Positions 30,172 through 39,289 of a DNA stretch of 64,000 nt are shown piece by piece (the first letter of the stretch is position 1; every line of letters begins with the position of its first letter). The translations under genes and the position numbers were made by a program. A model generated the notes under the pieces. The model saw nothing but the letters and a program-made list of their open reading frames with translations, was not told the DNA's origin and ran no database searches. Source of the DNA: JACCXG01 sp963750935 (GTDB lineage Bacteria > Acidobacteriota > Vicinamibacteria > Vicinamibacterales > 2-12-FULL-66-21); contig CAVVSR010000014.1 in assembly GCA_963750935.1 (NCBI GenBank), positions 248,001 to 312,000 of the forward strand, in the 5' to 3' direction.

Positions 30172-31212
30172 GCGGCCGGCAGTCTCCGCTTCCGGCATCC
30201 GGCTTCGACGTGATCGAGCTGGGGCCCGCGGACTCCTGTCCGCGGCTGGCCCATCTGCCCGAGGTGCCGCCGCTATCCGACGCCGACCGCGCCGAGCATG
30301 CTCCGGACTGTCACCTCATCGTTCGGGACGCATCCGGGATCGTGGTCGCGCGCGGCTCGTGCTGGTCGACGGGCTTGCCGCCGCTCGAGGGGGACCGCGT
30401 CGGCGCGATCGGTCACTATGCCGCGTCAGGTCCCGAGGCCGGTGCTGTGCTCCTCGCGCACGCGTGCGGACGCCTGCAGTCCGCGGGATGCGCGCGGGTG
30501 GTCGGACCGCTGGACGGGAATACCTGGAGGTCCTACCGCCTCGTGAGCGACGCCGGCACCGAACCCGCCTTCTTCCTGGAACCGTCGACGCCGCCATCGT
30601 GGTGCGCACACTGGCGCGACGCCGGCTTCAGCCCGATCGCCGAGTACACGTCCGCGCGCGCCGATGACCTGTCCGCCGTCGATCCGCGCGTGGAGCGCGC
30701 CGCCGCCCGCCTCGCGGCGGCCGGCGTCGTCATTCGCCAGCTCGCGACTGACGCCTGACGACGACCTGCGGCGCATCTTCGACGTGGCTCGCGAGAGCTT
30801 CGCCGGCAATTTTCTCTATTCCCCGATCGAGGAGGCCGAGTTCCTCGAACAGACCAGACGTCTGCTGCCGTTCGTCCGGCCGGAGCTGGTCCTGCTGGCG
30901 GAGCGCCGTGGCGCCAATGGCGACGCGCGTGTCTGCGGCTTCGTCTTTGCGGTGCCCGACCTGTTGCAGATGCGGCGTGGCGGCGCCGCCGACACCGTGG
31001 TGGTCAAGACCGTGGCCGTCCGGCCGGCGTGTGGCGTGCAGGGCCTCGGCAGCGTGCTGGTGTCGCGCGTGCACGACGCCGCGCGCCGGCTCGGCTACCG
31101 TCGCGCGATCCATGCCCTCATGCACGAGAGCAACGTGTCGCGAAACATCAGCCGGCGCTATGCCGCCACGATGCGGAAGTACGCGCTGTTCGGCAAACGG
31201 CTGGCGGCATGA
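30168..31212 (+). CDS. GNAT-type N-acetyltransferase, two-part (one frameshift)
   Basis: ATG 30168 overlaps the previous stop. The N-terminal half (about residues 1-190) looks like a degenerate acyltransferase domain (VIELGPADSCPRLAHL, GPLDGNTWRSYRLVSD). The C-terminal half has GNAT features: VKTVAVRPACGVQGLGSVLV as the acetyl-CoA loop and ALMHESNVSRNISRRYA. One extra base at about 30744 breaks the frame between VVIRQL and RLTPDDDLRRIF; the repaired length is 347 residues. It may N-acylate an amino group such as that introduced by the BtaA-like enzyme, which is inference. It overlaps the AMP-ligase gene (ATGA). Confidence 0.75.
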
Positions 31213-32774
31213 ACATCGCCTGCGTGCTCCGCGATCAGGCGCGACGGCGTCCTGGCGATCGGGCGCTCGTGGACGGCCGACGGGCGATCGCATTCTCGGA
31301 GCTCGACGCCGAGGTCGCCGGTGCCGCGGACGTGCTGGCGCGCGGCGGGCTCCGGCCGGGTGACAGGGCACTGGTGTTCTGTCCGATGTCGATCGACCTC
31401 TACGTCACGTTGATCGCCATCTTCCGGCTCGGGGCGGTGGCGGTGTTCGTGGATCCGTCCGCCGGACGGGCGCAGCTGGGCGCATGCTGCGACAGGCTGC
31501 GTCCGCGCGCCTTCGTGGCCACCCGCCGCGCCCATCTGCTGCGGCTCACCTCCGCCGGCATTCGCCGGGTGCCATTGAAGTTCGCCATCGGTGGCGGCGT
31601 TCCCGGCGCGCCGCTCGTCACCGCGCGCGATCGAACGCCGGCGCCGCGCGACGTCATCGAGCCCAGGGCAGAGGACGACGAGGCGCTGATCACGTTCACG
31701 AGCGGCAGCACCGGCGCCGCGAAGGCCGCGGTCCGGTCGCACGGGTTCCTGCTCGCGCAACACGGCGTCCTGGCCCGGGATCTCGAGTTGCAGGCCGGAG
31801 AGGTCGATCTGACGACGCTTCCGATCTTCGTGCTGGCGAACCTGGCCTCCGGCGTCTGCAGCGTGATTCCGGATGTCGACATGCGGGCGCCGGCCGATGC
31901 CGATCCGGCTCGCCTGATCGAACAGATCCGCCGGCATCATGCCGGCCGAACCGCGGCGTCACCCGCGCTGCTCGATCGACTCGTCCGGGACCTCGCGGCA
32001 CGTGGGGAACAGCTCGAGCTCCGCCGCATCTTTACCGGCGGCGCTCCCGTGTTTCCCGCGCTGCTGGATGCCCTCGCCACGGTGGCGCCGCGCGCCAGCA
32101 TCACCGCGGTTTACGGATCGACCGAGGCCGAGCCGATTGCCTCGTTGCCGCGCGACGCCGTCGGCGCCGGCGACCGGACGCGGATGCGCGATGGTGCAGG
32201 CCTGCTCGCGGGGACGCCTGTGACGGCGATCGAGTTGCGCATCATTCCCGACCGCTGGGGCCAACCGCTCGGGCCGTACGACGCCACCGGCTTCGACGCC
32301 ACATCTCTTCCGCCCGGACAGCCCGGCGAGATCGTCGTCAGCGGTCCACACGTGCTCGGCAGCTATCTCGAGGGGCGCGGCGACGACGAGTCGAAGATTC
32401 GCGTCGGGCCCTGCGTCTGGCATCGCACCGGCGACGCCGGCTACCTCGACCCGTCCGGGCGCCTCTGGCTGCTCGGACGGTGCGCCGCGCGCATGGACGA
32501 CGCGCTCGGCACGATCTATCCGCTCGCGGTGGAATGCGCGGTCAGCGACATCGACGGCGTCATCCGAACCGCCTTCGTCCAGCATCGCGGCCGCCGCGTC
32601 CTGGTCGCCGAACTGTCGGCAGGGCGACGGCCGGTCCTGATCCAGTCGATCCGCGCGCGCCTCGACTGGGCGCACCTGGACGACGTGTTCGTGGTCGATC
32701 GCATTCCGGTCGACCGGCGCCACAACGCAAAAATCGACTATCCGGAGCTGGAACGGATGATGGGAAGAGGGTGA
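31209..32774 (+). CDS. AMP-forming acyl ligase (OleC/acyl-CoA synthetase-like)
   Basis: A 521-residue ANL-superfamily enzyme. The P-loop is TFTSGSTGAAKAA, the adenine motif VYGSTEAEP, the hinge region RTGDAGYLDPSGRLWLLGR, and the catalytic C-terminal lysine is in RRHNAKIDYPEL. The N-terminus MNIACVLRDQARRRPGDRA resembles the OleC-like branch that acts on fatty or beta-hydroxy acids. It should activate a carboxylic acid as adenylate and then transfer it to CoA or cyclise it. It is the last gene of the operon, followed by a heptamer array and a convergent gene. Confidence 0.85.
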   Translation: MNIACVLRDQARRRPGDRALVDGRRAIAFSELDAEVAGAADVLARGGLRPGDRALVFCPMSIDLYVTLIAIFRLGAVAVFVDPSAGRAQLGACCDRLRPRAFVATRRAHLLRLTSAGIRRVPLKFAIGGGVPGAPLVTARDRTPAPRDVIEPRAEDDEALITFTSGSTGAAKAAVRSHGFLLAQHGVLARDLELQAGEVDLTTLPIFVLANLASGVCSVIPDVDMRAPADADPARLIEQIRRHHAGRTAASPALLDRLVRDLAARGEQLELRRIFTGGAPVFPALLDALATVAPRASITAVYGSTEAEPIASLPRDAVGAGDRTRMRDGAGLLAGTPVTAIELRIIPDRWGQPLGPYDATGFDATSLPPGQPGEIVVSGPHVLGSYLEGRGDDESKIRVGPCVWHRTGDAGYLDPSGRLWLLGRCAARMDDALGTIYPLAVECAVSDIDGVIRTAFVQHRGRRVLVAELSAGRRPVLIQSIRARLDWAHLDDVFVVDRIPVDRRHNAKIDYPELERMMGRG

Positions 32775-32785
32775 GCACTCTTCCC

Positions 32786-32827
32786 TTCCTACTTCTGACT
32801 TCTGACTTCTGACTTTCACTTTCTTCC
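32786..32827. repeat. Heptamer array, TTCTGAC family (6 units)
   Basis: Units TTCCTAC, three TTCTGAC, TTTCACT and TTCTTCC in register. It lies between convergent gene ends (AMP ligase and amidohydrolase), overlapping the last codons of the latter. Confidence 0.85.
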
Positions 32828-34513
32828 CACCCCCCACACCGCCCTGCCCGGCTTCGCGCCGGTGTGCTCCCCGTTCGCGAGCACGGGCACGCCGTTGACG
32901 ATGACGTCGCGGACGCCGACGGCGAACTGGTGCGGCTTCTCGAACGTCGCGGTGTCCGCAATCGTCCTCGGGTCGAAGACCACGACGTCGGCGAACATCC
33001 CGGCCTTCAGGAAGCCCCGGTTCTGCAGTTCGAGGTTGGTCGCCGGCAGTCCGCTCAGGCGGTGCACCGCGTCGGCCAGCGTAATCACCTGCTCCTCGCG
33101 CACGTAGCGGCCGAGCAGCCGGGCGAAGTTGCCGTAGGCGCGCGGGTGGGCCGACGATCGCGTGAACGGCGGCTCCGGCGCCATGGACGAGGCGTCGGAA
33201 CCGAAGGACATCCACGGCAGCCGGATCTGCCGCCGCAGGTTGTCCTCGGACATCATGAAATACACCGCGCCGACCCGCGATCGATCCTCGAGCACCAGGT
33301 TCATGATCGTGTCGACCGGATCCTCGCCGCGCGCCTTCGCCACCGCCGCCAGGGTCCGGCCGGTCAGCGGCTTGAGCGCCTCCGACTTGAACTCGACCAG
33401 CAGCACCCGTTCAGCCGAGCCGGCGGCGAGATAGAGGTTCTCCCAGTCGCCCGACGGCGTGCGGATGGCCGCGGCAATCTTCTTCCGCGTCTCCGGATCC
33501 CGCAGCCGCTTGTACGCCGCGTCGTAGCCTCCGTCGAGCACCCACGGCGGCATCGAGGCGTCGAGCCCGGTGGCTCCCGCGGGATACGTGTACATGTCGG
33601 CGGTAATCTTCAGGCCGTCGCGCCTGGCCGCCTCCACCAGCTCGATGACGCGCGCCAGCTTCGGCCAGTTCTTCTCGCCGGCCGCCTTCAGGTGATAGAT
33701 CTCGGCCGGGATCTTCGCTTCCCTGGCGATGCGCAGCAGTTCCTCGACCGCCTCGATCAGCCGGTTGCCCTCGCTCCGCATGTGCGAGATGTACTTGCCT
33801 CGATGCTGCGCCGCGACCTTGCACAGCTCGATCAGCTCGTCGGTCGTCGCATAGAACGCGGGCGCGTAGATCAGGGACGATCCAATGCCGAGCGCTCCCG
33901 CCTCCATCTCGCGCCGGACGATGGCGCGCATGGCGTCGAGCTCCGCCGGCGTCGGCTTGCGGTCCTCGAGCCCGATGACGTGCTCGCGCACGGTCGTGGC
34001 GCCGAGGAACGACGCCACGTTCTGCGACACCCCGCGCCGCTCCAGCTCCCGCAGGTACTCCGACAGCGTCGTCCAGGTGATCTCGAACTTCAGATCGCCC
34101 ATCTGCTCGACCATGCGCGCCTTCATGGCCGGGTTGAGCGGGCCCATCGAGCTGCCTTCGCCGAAGATCTGCGTGGTCACACCCTGACGGATCTCACCCT
34201 GCGAGCGGCCGTCCACGAGCAGCGATTCGGTGGACCACGACAGCATGTTGATGAAGCCCGGGGCGACCGCGTGGCCGCTGGCGTCGACGATGGTCCTGGC
34301 CTGCGCCGAGGCGAGATCGCCGACCGCCGCAATCCGATCGCCGCGAATGCCGACGTCGGCGCGGCGGCCGGGACTGCCGCTGCCGTCGAGGACCGTGCCG
34401 TTGCGGACGAGGAGATCGAAGACCTGCGGCTGAACGGCGGCAGGGGTCATGGTGAGGCACGCGCAGGCGAGTCCTGCGGCGGCCAGGCGCAACAGCGGCA
34501 TGAAGCGGATCAT
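32816..34513 (-). CDS. Secreted D-aminoacylase-like amidohydrolase with altered metal site
   Basis: A 565-residue protein with a signal peptide (about residues 1-26). Overall it follows N-acyl-D-amino-acid deacylases: LLVRNGTVLDGSGSPGRRAD, SHMRSEGNRLIEAVEE, IYHLKAAGEKNW and SFGSDASSMAPE. The metal-binding HxH, normally in GFIDVHTH, is replaced (GFINMLSW, Leu91 and Trp93). The cysteine ligand in GNCG is replaced by FGEG (Glu119). So it either uses a different metal arrangement or has another activity. It overlaps the ADOP stop (ATGA), forming a two-gene unit. A second homologue with all ligands is at 42105. Confidence 0.82.
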   Translation of the reverse strand: MIRFMPLLRLAAAGLACACLTMTPAAVQPQVFDLLVRNGTVLDGSGSPGRRADVGIRGDRIAAVGDLASAQARTIVDASGHAVAPGFINMLSWSTESLLVDGRSQGEIRQGVTTQIFGEGSSMGPLNPAMKARMVEQMGDLKFEITWTTLSEYLRELERRGVSQNVASFLGATTVREHVIGLEDRKPTPAELDAMRAIVRREMEAGALGIGSSLIYAPAFYATTDELIELCKVAAQHRGKYISHMRSEGNRLIEAVEELLRIAREAKIPAEIYHLKAAGEKNWPKLARVIELVEAARRDGLKITADMYTYPAGATGLDASMPPWVLDGGYDAAYKRLRDPETRKKIAAAIRTPSGDWENLYLAAGSAERVLLVEFKSEALKPLTGRTLAAVAKARGEDPVDTIMNLVLEDRSRVGAVYFMMSEDNLRRQIRLPWMSFGSDASSMAPEPPFTRSSAHPRAYGNFARLLGRYVREEQVITLADAVHRLSGLPATNLELQNRGFLKAGMFADVVVFDPRTIADTATFEKPHQFAVGVRDVIVNGVPVLANGEHTGAKPGRAVWGVGRK

Positions 34514-36954
34514 TCCTGGCGCAGCAGCGCCTGAGGATCGACGCGTGCGGCACGACGCGCCGGCACGATCGCCGCGACCGCGGCGGCGACCAGCAACAGC
34601 GTCAGCACCAGCGCGTAGGTCAGGGCGTCATCGGGGGCGACGCCGAACAGCAGACCGCGCAGCGCGCGGCTGGCCGCGAACGCCGTCGCCACGCCGAGCA
34701 GCGCCCCGGTTCCCACCCGCCAGCCGGCGCGGCCGATGACGCCGTTGAGGATCGCCTGGCGGGTCGCGCCGAGGGCGAGCCGGATCGCGAACTCGCGCTG
34801 CCGCTGCGCGACGTCGAGCGCGACCAGCGCGAACAGCCCGAGCCCCGCCAGGGTGAACGCCAGCGCCGCGAACAGCACGAACATCCACATCGTCAGGCGC
34901 CATGGCGCCTCGGCGCGCTCGACCACCGCATCGAGCGTCGTCACGCTGTCGACGATCGACCCCGGATCGAGCTCGCGTGCGATCGAGCGGAGCGCGGGCG
35001 CCACCACCATCGGATCGCCGGACGTGCGGACCAGGATGTTGTCGGCGGGGCGGCCGGTCTGCAGCGCCGCGTCGTAGACGTCGAGCTGCACTTCCTGGAG
35101 GCCGCGGTAGCGCACGTCGCTCACCACGCCGACGACGGTGCGCCACATCGTGCGCGGCGCACCCGGCGTGAAGCTCGACATCGAGATCCGCTTGCCGATG
35201 GGATCCTGTCCTGGCCAGAGCCGCCTCGCCGTCGAGTCCGCGACGATGGCGACGCGCGGCGACTCGCGGGTGTCGCGGTCGTTGAAGAACCGGCCGGCGC
35301 GCAGGCGGATGTTCATCGCCTCGAAGTAGCCGACGCTGGCGATCTGATGGTTGAGCGTCGGATTCGACTGCGCCGCCTCCCGCGTGTCGGGCTGGCCCTC
35401 GAGGCGCACCAGGACGCCCTGCCCGATCGGACCGAGCATGAGCGGCCGGAGGTAGATGGCGCCGGCGGCCTCCACTCCCGGCTGCGCCCGTACCCGCGTC
35501 AGCAGCTGCTCGATCCACGCGTTCGGCGGTCCGCCGATGGTGCGAGGCTGAACCGTCGCGCTCAGGACGCGTGCCGGGACGAAGCCGAGATCGACGCGGG
35601 TCAGCGCCGCGAAGCTGCGCAGGACGAGTCCCGCTGCCACCATCAACACCACCGACAGCGCAATCTGCACGACCAGCAGCGCCGAGCGCGCGTGCAGTGC
35701 CGATCGGCTGGAGGTGGCGCGGGTGCCGTCGAGCGCCTGCGTGACGTCCGTCCGACCCGCCTGCAGCAGCGGCACGACGGCGGTGAGCAGCGAGACAGCG
35801 ACGACAACGGCGAGCGTGAACAGCGCGACCGGGGCATTCACCGCGATCTCGCCGACCCGAGGCAGGTCGTCGGGAGCCAGCGCGACGATGCCGCGCGCGA
35901 GCCAGTACGCGACGGCGAACCCGAGCAGGCCGCCGGCTCCCGCCACGACGAGCGTTTCGGTCAGCCACAGCCGGGCGATGGCGCCGCGCGTGGCGCCCAG
36001 CGCGAGACGGATGCTCTGTTCGTTGCGTTTGCGGGCGACCCGTGTCAGCAGCAGGCCGGAGACGTTGGCGCAGGCGATCAGCAGCAGCACCGCGACCGCG
36101 ACCCACAGCACGCGCAGCGCCGGCCGCACCGGTCCGAACACGTAGTCGACGAACGGGGTCACGACCGTGGCGGTGCCCCATTTGAGGCGGCCCGGATTGC
36201 CGGCGTCGAGCCGCGCTTCGGTGGCGTTGACCTCCGCGCGGACGCCGCTCATCGCCAGGCCCGGCCGCAGCCGCCCGACCACGTAGAAGACGCCGAGGGT
36301 GTCGAGCGTCGACATGTTCGGCGGCGTCCCCTGCGCGAGCATCGGGACGATCGGCACCCAGAACTCGGCGCCGCGCGGGAAATCGACGCCTTCGGGCATG
36401 ACGCCCACGATCTCGACGGCATCGCCGTCGAGCGTCATCCGCGTCCCGACCACGTTCGGATCCGATCCGAACCGACGCACCCAGGTGCTGTGGTTCAGCA
36501 CCGCGACCGCCGGTCCGTTCGGCACATCGTCCGACGGTCGAAGCGCGCGCCCGAGCATCGCCTGCACGCCGAGCGTGTCGAAGAAGGCGCCGGAGACGCC
36601 GGTGAACCAGAGCCGCGTCGGCTCGCCGCGTCCCTGCAGCACCGCGCTCCAGTTGTGCGATCCCATTACCGCGGCGCTCGTGAACGTGGTGCCGCTCTCG
36701 GTCCATTCACGGAGATGCCGCTGGGTCAGCTCGATGACCGCCTGGCCGCCCTCGTCGGTCTGCCACACGACGGCCAGGCCTTCCGGGGCCGAGACCGCGA
36801 GCGGACGGAGGAGCACGGTGTTGACCGCGCTGAAGATGGCGCTGTTCGAGCCGATCGCGACCGCGAAGGTCAGCACCGTCGCGAGCGTGAACCCCGGTGC
36901 CTGGCGCAGGTGACGAACGGCGTGACGGACGTCGTGAATCACGGACATGTTCAC
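34510..36954 (-). CDS. ADOP-type MacB/FtsX-like permease
   Basis: An 814-residue permease with the ADOP plan: N-terminal helix after DVRHAVRHLRQAPGFTLATV, a large MacB periplasmic domain, a first FtsX domain near residues 270-400 (VAVLLLIACANVSGLLLTRV, EQSIRLALGATRGAIARL), a second periplasmic domain and a final FtsX domain (EFAIRLALGATRQAILNGV) ending in PARRAARVDPQALLRQE. No ATPase gene is adjacent, which is typical of these orphan permeases. The substrate is unknown. GTG 36954 or ATG 36948 may start translation; TATAGT lies about 10 nt upstream of the ATG. It is coupled to the amidohydrolase. Confidence 0.9.
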   Translation of the reverse strand: MNMSVIHDVRHAVRHLRQAPGFTLATVLTFAVAIGSNSAIFSAVNTVLLRPLAVSAPEGLAVVWQTDEGGQAVIELTQRHLREWTESGTTFTSAAVMGSHNWSAVLQGRGEPTRLWFTGVSGAFFDTLGVQAMLGRALRPSDDVPNGPAVAVLNHSTWVRRFGSDPNVVGTRMTLDGDAVEIVGVMPEGVDFPRGAEFWVPIVPMLAQGTPPNMSTLDTLGVFYVVGRLRPGLAMSGVRAEVNATEARLDAGNPGRLKWGTATVVTPFVDYVFGPVRPALRVLWVAVAVLLLIACANVSGLLLTRVARKRNEQSIRLALGATRGAIARLWLTETLVVAGAGGLLGFAVAYWLARGIVALAPDDLPRVGEIAVNAPVALFTLAVVVAVSLLTAVVPLLQAGRTDVTQALDGTRATSSRSALHARSALLVVQIALSVVLMVAAGLVLRSFAALTRVDLGFVPARVLSATVQPRTIGGPPNAWIEQLLTRVRAQPGVEAAGAIYLRPLMLGPIGQGVLVRLEGQPDTREAAQSNPTLNHQIASVGYFEAMNIRLRAGRFFNDRDTRESPRVAIVADSTARRLWPGQDPIGKRISMSSFTPGAPRTMWRTVVGVVSDVRYRGLQEVQLDVYDAALQTGRPADNILVRTSGDPMVVAPALRSIARELDPGSIVDSVTTLDAVVERAEAPWRLTMWMFVLFAALAFTLAGLGLFALVALDVAQRQREFAIRLALGATRQAILNGVIGRAGWRVGTGALLGVATAFAASRALRGLLFGVAPDDALTYALVLTLLLVAAAVAAIVPARRAARVDPQALLRQE

Positions 36955-36990
36955 GGGACTATATGCCCCGGGGGCGTCGGTGCAAAGGCG

Positions 36991-38358
36991 TCAGCGATCG
37001 ATGAACCCCGGGCGATTGAGGAGCGTCGGCTGCGTCCGCTGCGGCTGCTTCAGGCTGTAGCGGTAGGCTTCGATGCGCCAGCCGCCGTCCCGCCGCTTCA
37101 GGACCAGCGTGCACAAGCCATCGACCGGCGGGAGCGTGGTGCCCTTCCCGTCGGTGACGCCGCGCAGGTCCCAGCGCGCGTCCGCGATGGCGATGTCGCT
37201 CGACAGGCAGCGGATCTGCCCGATCGTGAGGGCATGCCGCGAGCCGGCGTATTCCGGGCGCGCGAACAGCGCCGCGCGGTTCTCTGTAATGGTCTGCGCC
37301 GACGGTTCGATCGTGCCGTCCGGATGGATCATGTCCCCCTCGGGACTCCAGAACCTGCCGATCCGCAGCGCGTCGAGGTCGAGCCACGCCGAGGAGAAGG
37401 CCGGACCGATGCCGCGGATCGCGCGATCGTCGCCGGGCAGGCACTCGTCGGCCCGGGCACCGGGCCGGCGCGTCGCCGGCGGCGGTGGCGGCGCGGACAC
37501 CGGCGCGCTGCCGGTCGCCGGCGGCGGCGTCGTCCGGCGGAGATCTTCGATGTCGGCGCGCACCGCGTCCAACAGCGTGTTCATGAACGCCGCGCCCTTC
37601 TCGCGCGTCGCCAGCGTGGCGTCGCCCCAGACGCCGCTGGCGGAGAAGGTGCCGCGTCCGCCGTCGCGACGGGTCAGCGTGAGCGGCACCGTCTCGTTGC
37701 CGAACTCCCGCGTCGCGCGCGGCATGTCCACGGCGGACGGCTCGACGAACAGCATCATCGACGTCTCGATCTCGTCGGCATGCCCGCCGATCGGCTGCCG
37801 CCGCAGCTGGCGTGCGATCGGTTCGAGCCGCGCCCGCGGGTCTGTGTAGCGCAGCAGGATGCCTTCGCGCAGCAGCGCCTGCGCCGCCGCCGACAGCGCG
37901 GGCAGCGGCGCGGCGCTCGTCGTCACCACGTAGAACCGACGGGGTCCATAGCGGGCCAGGCTGCGCACCACGTCAGCGGTCAGGTCGCGCGCGGTGTTCA
38001 GCGGCAGGGACGTCGACCCGGGGTACTCGGTGAACCCCGGCACATGGTGATACGCGAGCGTCGGGGCTACGACGACGTTGAGGTCCTGGACGATCCGCGT
38101 GGCGACATACTCCGCGAGGCGCTGGTCGGTACCGAGCGGCAGGTGCGGGCCATGCTCGGATGCGCCGGCACCCAGGGGCACCACCACGACCGTCTCGGGC
38201 TTCAGCTGCTGATCGGCGACCTGCCACGACACCTGATCGAGGCGCGTGCCTCGCGCCGCTGCGGGCGCCGCCGGCGGCTGCTGTGCATGGCTGCTGCCGC
38301 CACTGTCACCAGCGGCCGCAACGAGTACGAGCGACGACACGATCAGCGACAGCCGCAT
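36991..38358 (-). CDS. Secreted creatininase-family protein fused to an NTF2-like (DUF4440) domain
   Basis: ATG 38358 is chosen because GAGGTAC sits just upstream; an in-frame upstream extension lacks such a site. A signal peptide covers about residues 1-26. The creatininase domain (about 40-260) shows VVPLGAGASEHGPHLPLGTD and GGHADEIETSMML, matching the metal-binding E/H/D set. A Pro-rich linker follows (about 275-300). The C-terminal 145 residues (GDDRAIRGIGPAFSSAWLD, VLKRRDGGWRIEAYRYS) resemble the SnoaL/DUF4440 NTF2-like fold. Creatininase relatives hydrolyse cyclic amides or formamides. The fusion is unusual; the second domain may bind a ligand. Confidence 0.8.
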   Translation of the reverse strand: MRLSLIVSSLVLVAAAGDSGGSSHAQQPPAAPAAARGTRLDQVSWQVADQQLKPETVVVVPLGAGASEHGPHLPLGTDQRLAEYVATRIVQDLNVVVAPTLAYHHVPGFTEYPGSTSLPLNTARDLTADVVRSLARYGPRRFYVVTTSAAPLPALSAAAQALLREGILLRYTDPRARLEPIARQLRRQPIGGHADEIETSMMLFVEPSAVDMPRATREFGNETVPLTLTRRDGGRGTFSASGVWGDATLATREKGAAFMNTLLDAVRADIEDLRRTTPPPATGSAPVSAPPPPPATRRPGARADECLPGDDRAIRGIGPAFSSAWLDLDALRIGRFWSPEGDMIHPDGTIEPSAQTITENRAALFARPEYAGSRHALTIGQIRCLSSDIAIADARWDLRGVTDGKGTTLPPVDGLCTLVLKRRDGGWRIEAYRYSLKQPQRTQPTLLNRPGFIDR

Positions 38359-38509
38359 GGGTACCTCGCGGTTGACGTCAGGGAAGCGTTTCGGCACGAC
38401 TGTACACTAGGGTTTCGGCGGCGATTGGGTGAATTCGATGCGTTACCGGCACCGGGCTGCGACTGCGCTTCGGTCGTGCCGGGCCGCTCCGCGGTTGGAA
38501 AAAGAGCAG

Positions 38510-39289
38510 ATGAGCGACTGGGACGCGTCGAAATATCACCGGATCTCCGAGCCGCAATTCGAGTGGGGCCAGCGCGTGCTGGCGCGGCTCGAGGCCGGTC
38601 CGGACGAGCGGATTCTCGACCTCGGCTGCGGCACCGGCCGCCTCACCACCCAGATCGCCGCGTCGGTGCCGCGCGGGCGCGTGGTTGGGCTCGATCGATC
38701 CGGGGCGATGCTTGCGGTGGCGCGCGCCTCGCGCGACGAGCGTGTGCGGCCGACGGCCTACGTCCAGGCGGACGGCGCGGCGGTGCCGTTCGCCCAGGCC
38801 TTCGACGCGGTCTTCAGCGCGGCGACGCTGCATTGGATTCCGGATCACCAGCGCGTCTTCGACAGCGTGCGTGACGCGCTGCGGCCGGGCGGCCGATTCA
38901 TCGCGCAGTGCGGCGGCGCCGGCAACCTGCATCGCCTGCTCGAGCGCGCGGATCGGCTCATGCGCGAGCCCGAGTACGCCTCGTACTTCGAAGGGTGGCG
39001 GGATCCCTGGAACTTTGCCGATGCCGGCGTCACCGCCGAGCGCCTGCACGCGTCCGGATTCGTCGCCGTCAAGACGTGGATCGAGAGTGCGCCGGTGCAC
39101 CTCGGCGATCCGGCGGCCTTTGGCGAGTTCATCGCCGTGGTCTGCATTCGCCATCATCTGGATCGCCTGCCCGTGGAGCATCGCCAGCCGTTCACGAGCG
39201 CGCTCACGGGCACGTTCGGCGACGACGACCCGCCGTTCGTGCTGGATTACCAGCGGCTCAATATCGAGGCGCGGACGCCGCCGGGATGA
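38510..39289 (+). CDS. Class I SAM-dependent methyltransferase (Tam-like)
   Basis: A 259-residue protein beginning MSDWDASKYHRISEPQFEWG, as in trans-aconitate-methyltransferase-like proteins. Motif I is ILDLGCGTGRLT, motif II VVGLDRSGAMLAVAR, then FDAVFSAATLHWIPDHQRVF and LRPGGRFIAQCGG. The substrate is not evident. ATG 38510 is chosen because homologous sequence starts there. Its 3' end overlaps the MutS-like gene (ATGA), so the two are coupled. A divergent creatininase gene starts about 150 bp upstream. Confidence 0.85.
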   Translation: MSDWDASKYHRISEPQFEWGQRVLARLEAGPDERILDLGCGTGRLTTQIAASVPRGRVVGLDRSGAMLAVARASRDERVRPTAYVQADGAAVPFAQAFDAVFSAATLHWIPDHQRVFDSVRDALRPGGRFIAQCGGAGNLHRLLERADRLMREPEYASYFEGWRDPWNFADAGVTAERLHASGFVAVKTWIESAPVHLGDPAAFGEFIAVVCIRHHLDRLPVEHRQPFTSALTGTFGDDDPPFVLDYQRLNIEARTPPG

